DNA from: Nocardia nova NBRC 15556
GTDB lineage: Bacteria > Actinomycetota > Actinomycetes > Mycobacteriales > Mycobacteriaceae
DNA: 64,000 bases
Assembly: GCF_001613005.1 (NCBI RefSeq)
Contig: NZ_BDBN01000034.1
Span: forward strand, 1-64,000
Reading direction: 5' to 3'
The notes under the pieces are model-generated. The model was not told where the DNA came from and did no database searches. It saw only the letters and a program-made list of their open reading frames with translations. Every line of letters begins with the position of its first letter. The stretch's first letter is position 1. Of the stretch, positions 47,987-56,389 are shown piece after piece. A program made the position numbers and the translations under genes.

Positions 47987-48039
47987 GGTGGTATACCACC
48001 GCACGTAGGCACAGGCATTTCGAGTGTACGGGTGTACAC
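47987..48039 (+). promoter_or_regulatory. Two operator-like palindromes before the desaturase operon
   Basis: GGTGGTATACCACC (47987-48000) is a perfect 14-bp palindrome. GTGTAC-GGGT-GTACAC (48024-48039) is a 6-bp inverted repeat 17 bp before the reductase ATG. They are plausible binding sites for a fatty-acid-responsive repressor; no regulator gene is adjacent. Confidence 0.5.
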
Positions 48040-48055
48040 GGAAGTGAGGGCTTCC

Positions 48056-49168
48056 ATGGATCTACTGAAGTGGAGTAAACGGCCTGCCGCCGACGTCAGC
48101 GCGAAGAAGCCGCGAGTCAACGTCGTGCGCGGGCTGGTGGCGCGGGCCACCACGCCACTGCTTCCCGACGACTACCTCCGCCTGGTCAATCCGCTCTGGA
48201 CCGCCCGCGAGCTGCGGGGCAAGGTCGTCGACGTCGTCAAGGAGACCGCCGATTCGGCCACCGTCACAATCCGTCCCGGCTGGGGGTTTCCGACCACGTA
48301 CACACCGGGACAGTACGTCGGCATCGGGCTGCAGATCGGCGGCCGCTGGCATTGGCGTTCGTATTCGCTGACCTCGATCGGCGGGGCCGACGACAAGGAC
48401 ATCTCGATCACGGTGAAGGCGAATCCCGACGGGTTCCTCTCGACGCATCTGGTCGACGGTGTCGCACCGGGCACCGTCATCCGGCTGGCGGCGCCGAAGG
48501 GCGATTTTCATCTCCCGGAGCCGGTGCCGGACAAACTGCTGTTCGTCACCGCGGGCAGCGGGATCACACCGGTGATCGCGATGCTGCGCGCGCTCGAGGC
48601 GCATGAGCAGGCGCCCGACATCTGCCACATCCATTCGGCGCCCACCCGCGACGACGTCATCTTCCTGGACGAGATGCAGAGCCGTGCCGCCGACTCCCCC
48701 GGCTACGACCTGACTCTCCAACTCACCCGGGAGATGGGCAATTTCGACGCGGCACGCCTCGACGAATGGGTGCCCGATTGGCGCGAACGCCACTGCTGGG
48801 CGTGTGGCCCACCGGCCCTGCTGGACGAGATGGAATCGCACTACGAGTCCGGCGGCCTGCGCCACCGCCTGCACACCGAGCGGTTCACCATCGCCCGCAC
48901 CGACCACGGCGGTGAGGGCGGCACGGTCTACTTCGCCGCATCCGGGAAGAAGGCGGAGATCGACGGCGCCACCACACTTCTCGAAGCAGGAGAAGAGCTG
49001 GGCATCGGAATGCCCTTCGGATGCCGGATGGGCATCTGCCAAACGTGTGTCGTGCCGCTGGCGGGGGGATATGTGCGCGATCTGCGCACCGGCGCGGAGC
49101 GACGCGAAGGAGAACGAATCCAGACATGCATCAGCAGCGTGTCCGGAGAATGCACCCTCGATCTGTAG
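48056..49168 (+). CDS. NADPH ferredoxin-type reductase for DesA3 (Rv3230c-like)
   Basis: This 370-aa protein has a flavin domain with the WRSYSLTS motif (FAD, about residue 102), an NAD(P) domain with FVTAGSGITPVIAMLRAL (about 165) and WACGPPAL. The C-terminal 2Fe-2S ferredoxin domain carries CRMGICQTC and a last Cys in RIQTCIS. In mycobacteria Rv3230c passes electrons from NADPH to the stearoyl-CoA desaturase DesA3, encoded next to it, and here the desaturase gene starts 8 bp later. ATG 48056 has GAGGG 6 nt upstream; the frame is open further up but without conserved sequence. Confidence 0.93.
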   Translation: MDLLKWSKRPAADVSAKKPRVNVVRGLVARATTPLLPDDYLRLVNPLWTARELRGKVVDVVKETADSATVTIRPGWGFPTTYTPGQYVGIGLQIGGRWHWRSYSLTSIGGADDKDISITVKANPDGFLSTHLVDGVAPGTVIRLAAPKGDFHLPEPVPDKLLFVTAGSGITPVIAMLRALEAHEQAPDICHIHSAPTRDDVIFLDEMQSRAADSPGYDLTLQLTREMGNFDAARLDEWVPDWRERHCWACGPPALLDEMESHYESGGLRHRLHTERFTIARTDHGGEGGTVYFAASGKKAEIDGATTLLEAGEELGIGMPFGCRMGICQTCVVPLAGGYVRDLRTGAERREGERIQTCISSVSGECTLDL

Positions 49169-49176
49169 GAGCCCTT

Positions 49177-50418
49177 ATGGCCATCACCGATATCGACGCC
49201 TACGCCCATCTCACCCCCGAGGACATCGAGGCGCTCGGCGCCGAACTCGACACCATCCGCCGCGATATCGAGGAGTCCCGCGGCGAACGGGACGCTCGCT
49301 ACATCCATCGCACCATCGCCCTGCAGCGTGCCCTGGCGGCCGGTGGACGGGTGACACTGATGTTCAGCAACCGCAAGGTCGCATGGCTGGCCGGCACGGC
49401 GATGCTCGGGCTGGCCAAGATCATCGAGAATATGGAGCTCGGCCACAATGTGATGCACGGGCAATGGGATTGGATGAACGATCCGGAGATCCACTCCTCG
49501 TCGTGGGAGTGGGACACCACCTGCCCCAGCGTGCAGTGGAAGCATTCGCACAATTTCGTCCATCACAAGTACACGAATGTCGTCGGCAGGGACGACGATG
49601 TCGGCTACGGAATTCTGCGGGTGACCCGGGACCAGCGCTGGGAGTGGTGGAACATCGGAAATCCGGTGTACAACCTGACATTGGGGACCTTGTTCGAATG
49701 GGGCGTCGCGCTGCACCACCTCGAGGTGGAGAAGATCCGCCGCAAGGACAAGACCTGGCGGCAGGCGTTCCGGGATCTGCGCATCATCGGCACGAAGGTC
49801 GGCAAACAGGCGGCCAAGGATTATCTGATCTATCCGGCGTTGTCGGGACGCAACTGGAAGACGACGCTGACCGCCGACGCCACCGCCAATCTCATCCGCA
49901 ACTACTGGGCCTACATGGTCATCTTCTGCGGCCACTTCCCCGACGGCGCGGAGAAATTCACCACCGAGGAACTCGCGGAGGAGGATCAGCCGCGCTGGTA
50001 TCTGCGACAGATGCTGGGGTCGGCCAACTTTCGCGCCGGGCCGCTCATGCGCTTCATGAGCGGTAACCTCAGCCACCAGATCGAGCACCATCTCTTCCCC
50101 GACCTGCCGAGCAACCGGTACGAGGAGATCGGCGTCCGGGTCCGGGAACTGTGCGACAAGTACGACCTGCCGTACACGACCGGTTCGCTCGGCCGCCAAT
50201 ACCTGCAGTCGTTCCGGACGATCGCGAAACTGGCGCTGCCCAACGCGCTGCTCACCGCGAGCTCCGACGATGCTCCCGAGACCGCGTCGGAGTTGCGGTT
50301 CGCGATCCGCGACGGGATGCGTGCACATTTCGGCGTCGACCCCGAGACCGGTAAGCGCCGGGGGCTGCGCACTGCGCTGCGCGAACTGAAGCAGGCGCCG
50401 GTGCGAGCGGCGTCCTGA
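49177..50418 (+). CDS. desA3: Acyl-CoA delta-9 desaturase (DesA3-like)
   Basis: This 413-aa membrane di-iron desaturase has three His boxes: ELGHNVMHGQWD (about residue 88), KHSHNFVHHKYTN (about 124) and LSHQIEHHLFPDLP (about 302). Hydrophobic segments lie around 60-85 and 240-255. It should introduce the cis-9 double bond into stearoyl-CoA to make oleic acid for membrane lipids and storage triacylglycerol, taking electrons from the reductase encoded just upstream. ATG 49177 has AGGAG 6 nt upstream, overlapping the reductase stop codon region. A hairpin follows the gene. Confidence 0.93.
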   Translation: MAITDIDAYAHLTPEDIEALGAELDTIRRDIEESRGERDARYIHRTIALQRALAAGGRVTLMFSNRKVAWLAGTAMLGLAKIIENMELGHNVMHGQWDWMNDPEIHSSSWEWDTTCPSVQWKHSHNFVHHKYTNVVGRDDDVGYGILRVTRDQRWEWWNIGNPVYNLTLGTLFEWGVALHHLEVEKIRRKDKTWRQAFRDLRIIGTKVGKQAAKDYLIYPALSGRNWKTTLTADATANLIRNYWAYMVIFCGHFPDGAEKFTTEELAEEDQPRWYLRQMLGSANFRAGPLMRFMSGNLSHQIEHHLFPDLPSNRYEEIGVRVRELCDKYDLPYTTGSLGRQYLQSFRTIAKLALPNALLTASSDDAPETASELRFAIRDGMRAHFGVDPETGKRRGLRTALRELKQAPVRAAS

Positions 50419-50439
50419 CCGCGGGGTGCCGACACCACC

Positions 50440-50499
50440 CACATCGAACGCCGGCCCGCCGCCGGGTGGAGGCCCGGGAGCGGTTCGGCGTTCGATGTG
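50440..50499. terminator. Hairpin terminator between convergent genes
   Basis: Perfect 14-bp inverted repeat CACATCGAACGCCG (50440-50453) with its complement at 50486-50499. The 32-nt loop is itself GC-rich and partly self-complementary. It lies between desA3 and the dihydrofolate-reductase-like gene. Confidence 0.65.
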
Positions 50500-50501
50500 C
50501 G

Positions 50502-51077
50502 TCAGCCGATGTCGTAGACGTAACTCGACCGGCCGTCGGGCAGTTGCTCGAATTTTCGTAGTTCGAGCCGATGACGGACATTCGCGCTCGCGAACAGGGC
50601 CGGGCCGTTGCCCGCGATGAGCGGGTAGACGATCAGTCGCAGCTCGTCCACCAGGCCCGCGTCGAGCGCGGCGGCGGTGAGGGCGGCGCCACCCATGAGG
50701 TAGATGTCCTGTCCCGGTTGCGTTTTCAGTGCCGCGACCTCGTCGAGGCCGCGCAGAAATCGCGTATTCGCCCACGCGGCCGCACTCCGGGTTGCCGAGA
50801 CGACGTAATGCGGTGTGCGACGGGCGAATTCGGCCCATTCGAGCTCGCCCGGAGTCGGCGCCGAGCCGGTCTCGGGCAGGGGCTTGCCCGGGTCGTCGCC
50901 GATCGCCGTCCAATACGGTTCGTATCCGTCGTACATCCGGCCGCCGAGCACACAGGCGTCGATCTGGGGCGTCAGGCCGTAATCATCGGACCAGCCGTGC
51001 ACCCAGTCCGCATACCCCTGCGCCCCTTCGTATTTCCCGTCCACCGAGATCTTCATCGCCGCGATGAGCTTGCGCAT
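50502..51077 (-). CDS. Dihydrofolate reductase/RibD C-terminal-like protein
   Basis: This 191-aa protein has the RibD_C fold: MRKLIAAMKISVDGKYEG at the start, CVLGGRMYDGYEPYW near residue 45, and DIYLMGGAALTAAALDAGLVDELRLIVYPLIAG near 130-160. Proteins of this type are NADPH-dependent reductases of unknown substrate, widespread in actinobacteria. ATG 51077 has AAGGAG 9 nt upstream. It lies at the head-to-tail end of a minus-strand group containing two SDR genes. Confidence 0.88.
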   Translation of the reverse strand: MRKLIAAMKISVDGKYEGAQGYADWVHGWSDDYGLTPQIDACVLGGRMYDGYEPYWTAIGDDPGKPLPETGSAPTPGELEWAEFARRTPHYVVSATRSAAAWANTRFLRGLDEVAALKTQPGQDIYLMGGAALTAAALDAGLVDELRLIVYPLIAGNGPALFASANVRHRLELRKFEQLPDGRSSYVYDIG

Positions 51078-51127
51078 GCCGCTTCTCTCCTTTCGTTCGG
51101 TCGCGGTGTGGCACGTCTGCGGTGCGG

Positions 51128-51862
51128 TCACGGCAGTGCCGTCAGTCCGTCGGCGGTGAGCCGATAGGACGCCGCGGGCTCATCGACGGAGGCGAGTTCG
51201 AGCAGAGCCGCCCCGGCGATCTCGGGAGTGAGTGGCTCACCCAGCCGATCGACGTACTCCTGCACGCTCTGGCCGGCGCGGGCCGCGTAGGCGCGCACCG
51301 CGGGCAGGCCGAGGCTCGTGGCCGGAGTGATCTGCGGCAGGACCGCCGTGAAGGTGAGGTCCGAGCCGGCGCGCCGGGCCTCGTCCTGGGCGTAGCCGGT
51401 GATGAACCGCTGCGTCGCCTTGGCGCCGGCGTACCCGCCGCTGAGCGGCGAACCGTTGACGGCGGCGCCGCTGCTGACGACGATCACGCGACCGCCGGGC
51501 GGCAGCGGAGTCAGCAGGGCTTCGCGCAACCAGTGAAAGGCTATGCGCACGTCGGTATTCCAGTTCGCCGAGAACGTCTCCCAGGTGTGGTGGTGCAGCG
51601 GGCGCGGGAGCGGGGCGGCACCCGCCACGATGATGACGGTGTCCGGACGGTGGCGGTCGAGCAGTGTTCCCGGCACGGTCGGATCGGCCGCGTCGGCGAC
51701 CTCGATATCGATGCCGGACGTCTCGGCGGCCAGTTCTCGCAGCGCGGACTCCGTGCGCGCCACGGCCACGACCGCCGCACCGGTGCGCGCGAACGCCACC
51801 GCGATGCCCCGGCCCAGGCCGCGGCTGCCACCGACGACCATCGTGCGGCGGGACGCGTTCAT
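51128..51862 (-). CDS. Short-chain dehydrogenase 1
   Basis: This 244-aa SDR has the NADP-binding motif VVGGSRGLGRGIAV at residues 9-22, the Ser in VVSSGAAVNG and the catalytic Tyr-Lys in GGYAGAKATQRF (about residues 143-147). The substrate is unknown. The ATG overlaps the stop of the second SDR gene by four bases (ATGA), so the two are translated together. Confidence 0.9.
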   Translation of the reverse strand: MNASRRTMVVGGSRGLGRGIAVAFARTGAAVVAVARTESALRELAAETSGIDIEVADAADPTVPGTLLDRHRPDTVIIVAGAAPLPRPLHHHTWETFSANWNTDVRIAFHWLREALLTPLPPGGRVIVVSSGAAVNGSPLSGGYAGAKATQRFITGYAQDEARRAGSDLTFTAVLPQITPATSLGLPAVRAYAARAGQSVQEYVDRLGEPLTPEIAGAALLELASVDEPAASYRLTADGLTALP

Positions 51863-52596
51863 GACGCCACCGCCACTGCCTGCACGGAAGCGGCGTTCGC
51901 TCGCTCCAGGCTCTTGACGACTCCCTCGTCCCACCCGGGCGCGATCGCCCCGGACATCGGGTCGGGGAAGATCTCTTCCCGGCCGTCCGCGAGACCGGAC
52001 AGGATGGCGCGGGCCACCGCCGCGGGCTCGGCTTTGGGAATGTCCCATCCGCGGATCATGTCGGTATCCACCGGTCCGGGCAGTACGGCGTGCACGCCGA
52101 CGCCGTGCGCGGCCGAAAGGAACCGCAGCGACTGCGTCATCGAGAAGGCGGCGGCCTTGGAGATGGCGTACGCAGGGGTGACCGGCACGGTCGCCAGCGC
52201 GGCCAGCGAGAGCACGTTCACGACGGCCCCGCCGGCTTCGCGCAATCGCGGGAGGAAGGCGTCGGTGACCCGATACGTGCCGAACAGATTGACCGCCAGA
52301 TGAGCCTCGATGGCGGCCGCGTCGGTCAGGTCGTCCGGCGTGGAGACGCCCGCGTTGTTCACCAGGACGTCGAGCGAGCCGACCAGGTCGGCTGCGGCGC
52401 GGATCTGCTCGGGATCGGTGATGTCGAGCCGCACCGGAGTGATCCGCGGGTCCGGATGCTCGACCGGACGGCGGGCGGCGGCGTACACCCGGTCCGCACC
52501 GCGGTGCAGTGCCTCGTCGACGAGTGCGCGCCCGAGGCCGCGCCCGGCGCCGGTGACGAGTACCGCCTTGCCGGCCAGAGTGGTTGGGACGGACAT
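51859..52596 (-). CDS. Short-chain dehydrogenase 2
   Basis: This 245-aa classical SDR has VTGAGRGLGRAL at residues 14-25, LVNNAGVST near 83, a Ser in LSLAALATV and Tyr-Lys in AYAISKAAAF (about 152-156). C-terminal PGPVDTDMIRG is the usual substrate-loop segment. It resembles many small ketone/alcohol reductases; substrate unknown. ATG 52596 has AGGAG 6 nt upstream. It follows the sigma factor/cupin pair on the same strand and could belong to that sigma factor's regulon. Confidence 0.9.
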   Translation of the reverse strand: MSVPTTLAGKAVLVTGAGRGLGRALVDEALHRGADRVYAAARRPVEHPDPRITPVRLDITDPEQIRAAADLVGSLDVLVNNAGVSTPDDLTDAAAIEAHLAVNLFGTYRVTDAFLPRLREAGGAVVNVLSLAALATVPVTPAYAISKAAAFSMTQSLRFLSAAHGVGVHAVLPGPVDTDMIRGWDIPKAEPAAVARAILSGLADGREEIFPDPMSGAIAPGWDEGVVKSLERANAASVQAVAVAS

Positions 52597-52658
52597 GGTT
52601 TGCTCCTGTTCGGTGTCTGCGATGTGTCCACCTGTGTGACGCACGCCGGCCCGTTCCG

Positions 52659-52916
52659 TCATCGGTGACGTCGGCGCGTCACCGCGGACAGCACGAGCGG
52701 TTCGGAGCCGGGATTGAGCAGCCGTCGCACCGGCACGGCGGCGGGCGCGAGGACCGCTCCGGCGGCGAATCGAGCCCGCCGGCCACTGCGGCATTCCAGC
52801 TCGAGTTCGCCGCTGGTCACCACGACGAGGGCGTCGGCCCAGTCGGCGGCGAGGTAATCGAGTGCCTCCCCCGGCCGCAGGACCACGCTCCAGCGCCGCA
52901 CGCGCCGAGAGTCCAT
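52659..52916 (-). CDS. Small cupin-like protein
   Basis: This 85-aa protein looks like a single small jelly-roll domain: WSVVLRPGEALDYLAADWADALVVVTSGELELEC, then ARFAAGAVLAPAAVPVRRLLNPG. The metal-binding His residues of typical cupins are absent. The ATG overlaps the sigma-factor stop codon (TGATG), so it is translationally coupled to it. It may sense a ligand for, or modulate, that sigma factor; this is inference. Confidence 0.65.
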   Translation of the reverse strand: MDSRRVRRWSVVLRPGEALDYLAADWADALVVVTSGELELECRSGRRARFAAGAVLAPAAVPVRRLLNPGSEPLVLSAVTRRRHR

Positions 52917-53965
52917 CAGCTCTGGGACGGCAGGGCGGACGGCAACGCGAACGCGGCGAACAGCTCCGGCTGGTGGAACAGCGCGATCTCGGCCAGCGAA
53001 TCGCCGTCGACGGTCAGCACCCCGATGGCGAAGGCATCGAATGCGTTCGCGCCCGGTTCGCGCCAGTACAGTCCGAACGCCGGTTGCCGGTTGGCGCCCG
53101 TGGGCAGGAGCCGCCAGCCGCTGCCCATCTCGCCGAACACGTGGTCGGTGAGAAATGCGCCGATGTCGCGGCGACCGGCGAACCAGACCGTGCCCGGCGG
53201 CATGATCAGCGCGGCGTCCTCGCGCAGCAGGGCGACGAGTGCGGCCGGATCGGCGCTCTCCCACGCGGTGATCAGCTTCGCCAGCGCCCGGCGTTCGGAT
53301 GCGGTCGAGGCGGGACGCCACCGATCCCGTTGTGCGGGAAGATGTTCCGACAGGGTGGCATGGGCCCGTTGCAGCGCGCTGTTGACCGCCGCGCGGCTGA
53401 CTCCCAGTGCGGCGGCGGTGTCGGCGACCGACCAGTCCAGCGTGTCCCGCAGGATCAGAACGGCGCGCTGGCGCGCGGGCAGCCGCTGGATCGCGGCCAG
53501 GAACGCCAGCTCGATCGTCTCCCGCGCGGTGACGACCGCTTCCGGTTCCTCCCCCGGGGCGCCGCCTACGTTCAGCAGCCGATCGGGATAGGGCTGCAGC
53601 CACGGCACGTCCACCGAGGCCAGCTCGTAGCGATGCGGGTCCGCCGGGCCGGCCAGATCCACCGGCCACGCCCGTGCCTTGCGCCTTCTCAGCGCGTCCA
53701 GGCAGGTATGGGTCGCGATCCCGTACACCCAGGCCCGCAGCGGAGCGCGGCCCGCGTAGGAGTCCAGCCGCGACCATGCCCGCAACAGGGTCTCCTGCAC
53801 GGCGTCCTCGGCATCTTCGACCGAGCCGAGCATGCGGTAACAATGCACCTGCAGCTCGTGCCGCAAAGGCTCGACCAGATGCGCGAACGCGGCCTGGTCG
53901 CCCTCGCGCGCTGCCTCCACTTTCCGATCCATACCTGTATGACGCATCCGGGCCCCATCGGTCAT
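52916..53965 (-). CDS. ECF sigma factor with SnoaL-like C-terminal domain (SigG-like)
   Basis: This 349-aa protein has sigma region 2 (HELQVHCYRMLGSVEDAEDAVQETLLRAW) near residue 35 and region 4 (IQRLPARQRAVLILRDTLDWSVADTAAALGVSRAAVNSALQRA) near 165. A fused NTF2/SnoaL-like domain of about 130 aa follows (LITAWESADPAALVALLREDAALIMPPG). In such ECF groups the C-terminal extension replaces or supports the anti-sigma factor in controlling activity. The start is uncertain: ATG 53965, 53947 and 53932 are all in frame. A TGATG junction couples it to the cupin-like gene. Confidence 0.85.
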   Translation of the reverse strand: MTDGARMRHTGMDRKVEAAREGDQAAFAHLVEPLRHELQVHCYRMLGSVEDAEDAVQETLLRAWSRLDSYAGRAPLRAWVYGIATHTCLDALRRRKARAWPVDLAGPADPHRYELASVDVPWLQPYPDRLLNVGGAPGEEPEAVVTARETIELAFLAAIQRLPARQRAVLILRDTLDWSVADTAAALGVSRAAVNSALQRAHATLSEHLPAQRDRWRPASTASERRALAKLITAWESADPAALVALLREDAALIMPPGTVWFAGRRDIGAFLTDHVFGEMGSGWRLLPTGANRQPAFGLYWREPGANAFDAFAIGVLTVDGDSLAEIALFHQPELFAAFALPSALPSQS

Positions 53966-54018
53966 CGGTCTGCCGAAAACAATAGTAGACAGTTTTTCAA
54001 AAGTGTTTACTGCCGTGT

Positions 54019-55036
54019 ATGCGAAACAGACACAGCGGCAATCCCTTCGCGGAGTCGCCCGCCGACATCGCCGCCGCACTCACCGATCTGTCCGTGCCGG
54101 CATTGCTGCTGTCGTGCATCCACACGGCCCCTCCGGACCGGCGTCGCGCGATTCTGGACGGACCGCTGCGGCCCGCCGGGTCGATGCTCAACGAATTCCA
54201 GGGCTTCATGTCGGACTCGACGCCGCGATCGTGATCAGCGCCGTGGGACAACTCAATCGGCCGTTCGTTCCCGATGTGCCCGGCGAATTCGCCGGTCCGG
54301 CGTTTCACACCGCACGCTGGCGCCACGATATCGATCTATCCGGTAAGGATGTCGTCATGGTCGGCGCCGGCGCACCGGATTCCAGCTCGCACCCGCCATC
54401 ACCGACCGGGTGGAATCGCTCACCGCGCCCACCGGCAAACGCGCCTTGCAGGACAACGGCAGCTGGCTGCGCACGCTGCGCCGCGACCATGTGCATCTGG
54501 TGCGCGCCGGCGCGCAGCGCCTCACCGAGGACGGAATCGTCGACAGCACAGGCACATTCCATCGCGCGGATGTGATCGTCTGGGCAACCGGCTTCCGGCC
54601 CAACGACTTTCTCACACCGCTGCGCGTCACCGGGCGCGACCTGCACCGGTTCTGGGGCGAACGCCCCCGCGCCCACCTCGGCGTCACCGTCCCCGGGTTT
54701 CCGAACTTCTTCCTGCTCTACGGTCCCGGCACCAATCTCGCCAGCGGTGGCAGCATCATCTTCGCCGCCGAATGCGCGGTGCGCCTGATCATGTGCTGTC
54801 TGCGCTTGCTCACCACGAGCGATGGTCGCCGCATCGAGGTCCGCGCCGAGGCCTTCGACGCCTACACCGCCGAGGCCCGAGAGGAGATGTCGCGCAAGGT
54901 CTGGGCATCGCCGCATATCGCACACAACTACTACCGCGACGACGCGGGCGAGGTCACCGGGCTCAATCCGTTCCGCCTCGTCGACTACTGGAGATGGACC
55001 AGCGCACCGGACCCGGGCGAGTACGAAATCGGTTGA
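54019..55036 (+). pseudogene. Decayed HapE-type Baeyer-Villiger monooxygenase
   Basis: Three BVMO fragments lie in different frames. 54019-54234 encodes the N-terminal helical segment (ALTDLSVPALLLSCIH, GPLRPAGSMLNEFQGFM) known from HapE-like enzymes. About 54225-54375 in another frame encodes AIVISAVGQLNRPFVPDVPGEF-type sequence and a damaged GxGxxG (VVMVGAGA). 54390-55036 encodes the C-terminal part (DVIVWATGFRPNDFLTPL, YGPGTNLASGGSIIFAAECA). Together they give about 340 codons against 600 or more in intact enzymes, so both frameshifts and internal deletions have occurred. No mobile element is seen nearby. Confidence 0.8.
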
Positions 55037-55243
55037 GCCGGGACACCACTCGGACGCATGACCAGGTGCGGGACGGGTGATCAGCGAGATGTGAGCGACA
55101 GCGCATTGTGTGCGACGCCTCAGCGCGCGAGGGGCGACTTCCGGTTTAGCCGTGGCCGATACCGGTCATTCTGCGCACGACGTTCTCGGCTCTATACGCA
55201 GGGTCGGCTCGCTGTGTGTCGGTATGAAGAGGTCACGCCATCC

Positions 55244-55864
55244 ATGGCTCCCACCCCCACTGGCCGCAACGACAACGATCCAACCGCCCACGTCGCGGTG
55301 CGGAATGCGTTGTCGCAGGCCTTCGAATTGGTCGACGCGATGCTCCGGTCCGAATGCGCGGACCCGGAATACCCGAGCGCCGGCGCGATATCCAGCACGC
55401 CACACCGCGTGCACGGCGGTCGCGGTAGCGGCCTCGCCGCGCTCCCCCGTGGTGCCGCCCTGCTCCAGCGCGTCGAGCGAGCGGTGCAGCGTTGCATCGG
55501 TCACACCCAGTCGCGCAGCATCGTCGCTCTGACCGGATCGGCGGAGCGGGTGCCGGACGCGGTGGCCGACCATGTCGAAGCCGTAATCGCCGATACCGTC
55601 GCCGCTGTCGTCGCGCACGCGGACGTCGCGGCAGTCGTCGTCACCGTCACCGTGGCCGACGCGCTCACCGTCACCATCGACACCTTGGACACCACCGGTA
55701 CCACGACGGCCGACATACTTCCGGCGGCCACGGTGGCGACCGTGCACGCGCGGGCTCACGACGTCGGCGGCTGCTGCCGAGTGTTCCCCGGTGGCCGGGT
55801 CTCCTGGACGGCACCGCTGCCGCCGCCCGGCAAGGACTCCACCACCTATCCGAACATGTTCTGA
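55244..55864 (+). CDS. Orphan degenerate histidine-kinase ATPase-like protein (copy 2)
   Basis: This 206-aa protein is paralogous to the product of 18969-19451: HVEAVIADTVAAVVAHADVAAVVVTVTVADALTVTI aligns with HAEAVIDEAVRHLV and the following strands there, and both end in a W-x/S-V/A-PLP motif. The ATPase N-box and D-x-G-x-G motif are missing, and there is no phosphoacceptor or sensor domain. An additional 100-residue N-terminal part has no recognised motif. ATG 55244 is supported by AGAGG upstream. The neighbours are stress genes (MerR, Hsp20). Confidence 0.6.
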   Translation: MAPTPTGRNDNDPTAHVAVRNALSQAFELVDAMLRSECADPEYPSAGAISSTPHRVHGGRGSGLAALPRGAALLQRVERAVQRCIGHTQSRSIVALTGSAERVPDAVADHVEAVIADTVAAVVAHADVAAVVVTVTVADALTVTIDTLDTTGTTTADILPAATVATVHARAHDVGGCCRVFPGGRVSWTAPLPPPGKDSTTYPNMF

Positions 55865-55887
55865 CGCAGCGCGATTCGCGCGGTGGG

Positions 55888-56241
55888 TCAGGGCGGCGGC
55901 TGCTGCCGGGTGATCGTGTCGCGCAGATGGTCGCGTTCGACGGTCAGTGCGGTGTTGTGCGCACGCAGGGCGCTGTTGTCGTCCTCGAGGTCGAGAATCC
56001 GCGCGATGGCCGACAGATGGATGCCCTGGCGGGTGAGAGCGGTGATGCGCTGCAGCCGGGCCAGGTCGTCGCCGCTGTAGCGCCGGGTTCCGCCCGCGCT
56101 GCGCGCAGGGGTGATCAGGCCGTGCTGCTCGTAGAGGCGCAGGGTGTGGATTTCGATACCGGTGAGCTCGGCAGCCACCGAGATCGGATACACCGCCTGG
56201 CCTGAACCCGGCAGATGTCCCTCGCGCCGATCCGCACCCAT
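55888..56241 (-). CDS. MerR family regulator (HspR-like)
   Basis: This 117-aa regulator has the winged HTH YPISVAAELTGIEIHTLRLYEQHGLITPARSAGGTRRYSGDDLARLQRI at residues 18-66, close to the HspR pattern, followed by a coiled-coil dimerisation helix (ILDLEDDNSALRAHNTALTVERD). HspR binds HAIR sites and represses dnaK, clpB and small Hsp genes. ATG 56241 has AAGGGAG 5 nt upstream. It diverges from hsp20, so this operon is its likely target. Confidence 0.88.
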   Translation of the reverse strand: MGADRREGHLPGSGQAVYPISVAAELTGIEIHTLRLYEQHGLITPARSAGGTRRYSGDDLARLQRITALTRQGIHLSAIARILDLEDDNSALRAHNTALTVERDHLRDTITRQQPPP

Positions 56242-56286
56242 CCTGCTCCCTTCTCCGTGCGGCAACCAGTTTATCTCTCACCACTC

Positions 56287-56313
56287 CTTGCACTCTCCTT
56301 GCCAGAGTGCTAA
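56287..56313 (+). promoter_or_regulatory. CIRCE element (HrcA operator)
   Basis: CTTGCACTC-N9-GAGTGCTAA matches the CIRCE consensus TTAGCACTC-N9-GAGTGCTAA at 16 of 18 arm positions with the correct 9-bp spacer. It lies in the MerR-Hsp20 intergenic region, 77 bp before the hsp20 ATG, and predicts heat-shock control by HrcA. Confidence 0.8.
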
Positions 56314-56389
56314 ATAAATCTGTGTCAGGTAACAGAGGTTATCTGAGGTTCCTTCGAGTGATATAAGGAGTGAACTGGAGGTGGCGACC

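Noticed and set aside
48928..50913. A 661-codon minus-strand frame opposite the desaturase
   Set aside because: DesA3 and its reductase explain the region; the antisense frame lacks any domain.
54003..55036. Several small independent proteins in this stretch
   Set aside because: Their sequences are successive fragments of one Baeyer-Villiger monooxygenase, so a single pseudogene is the better reading.
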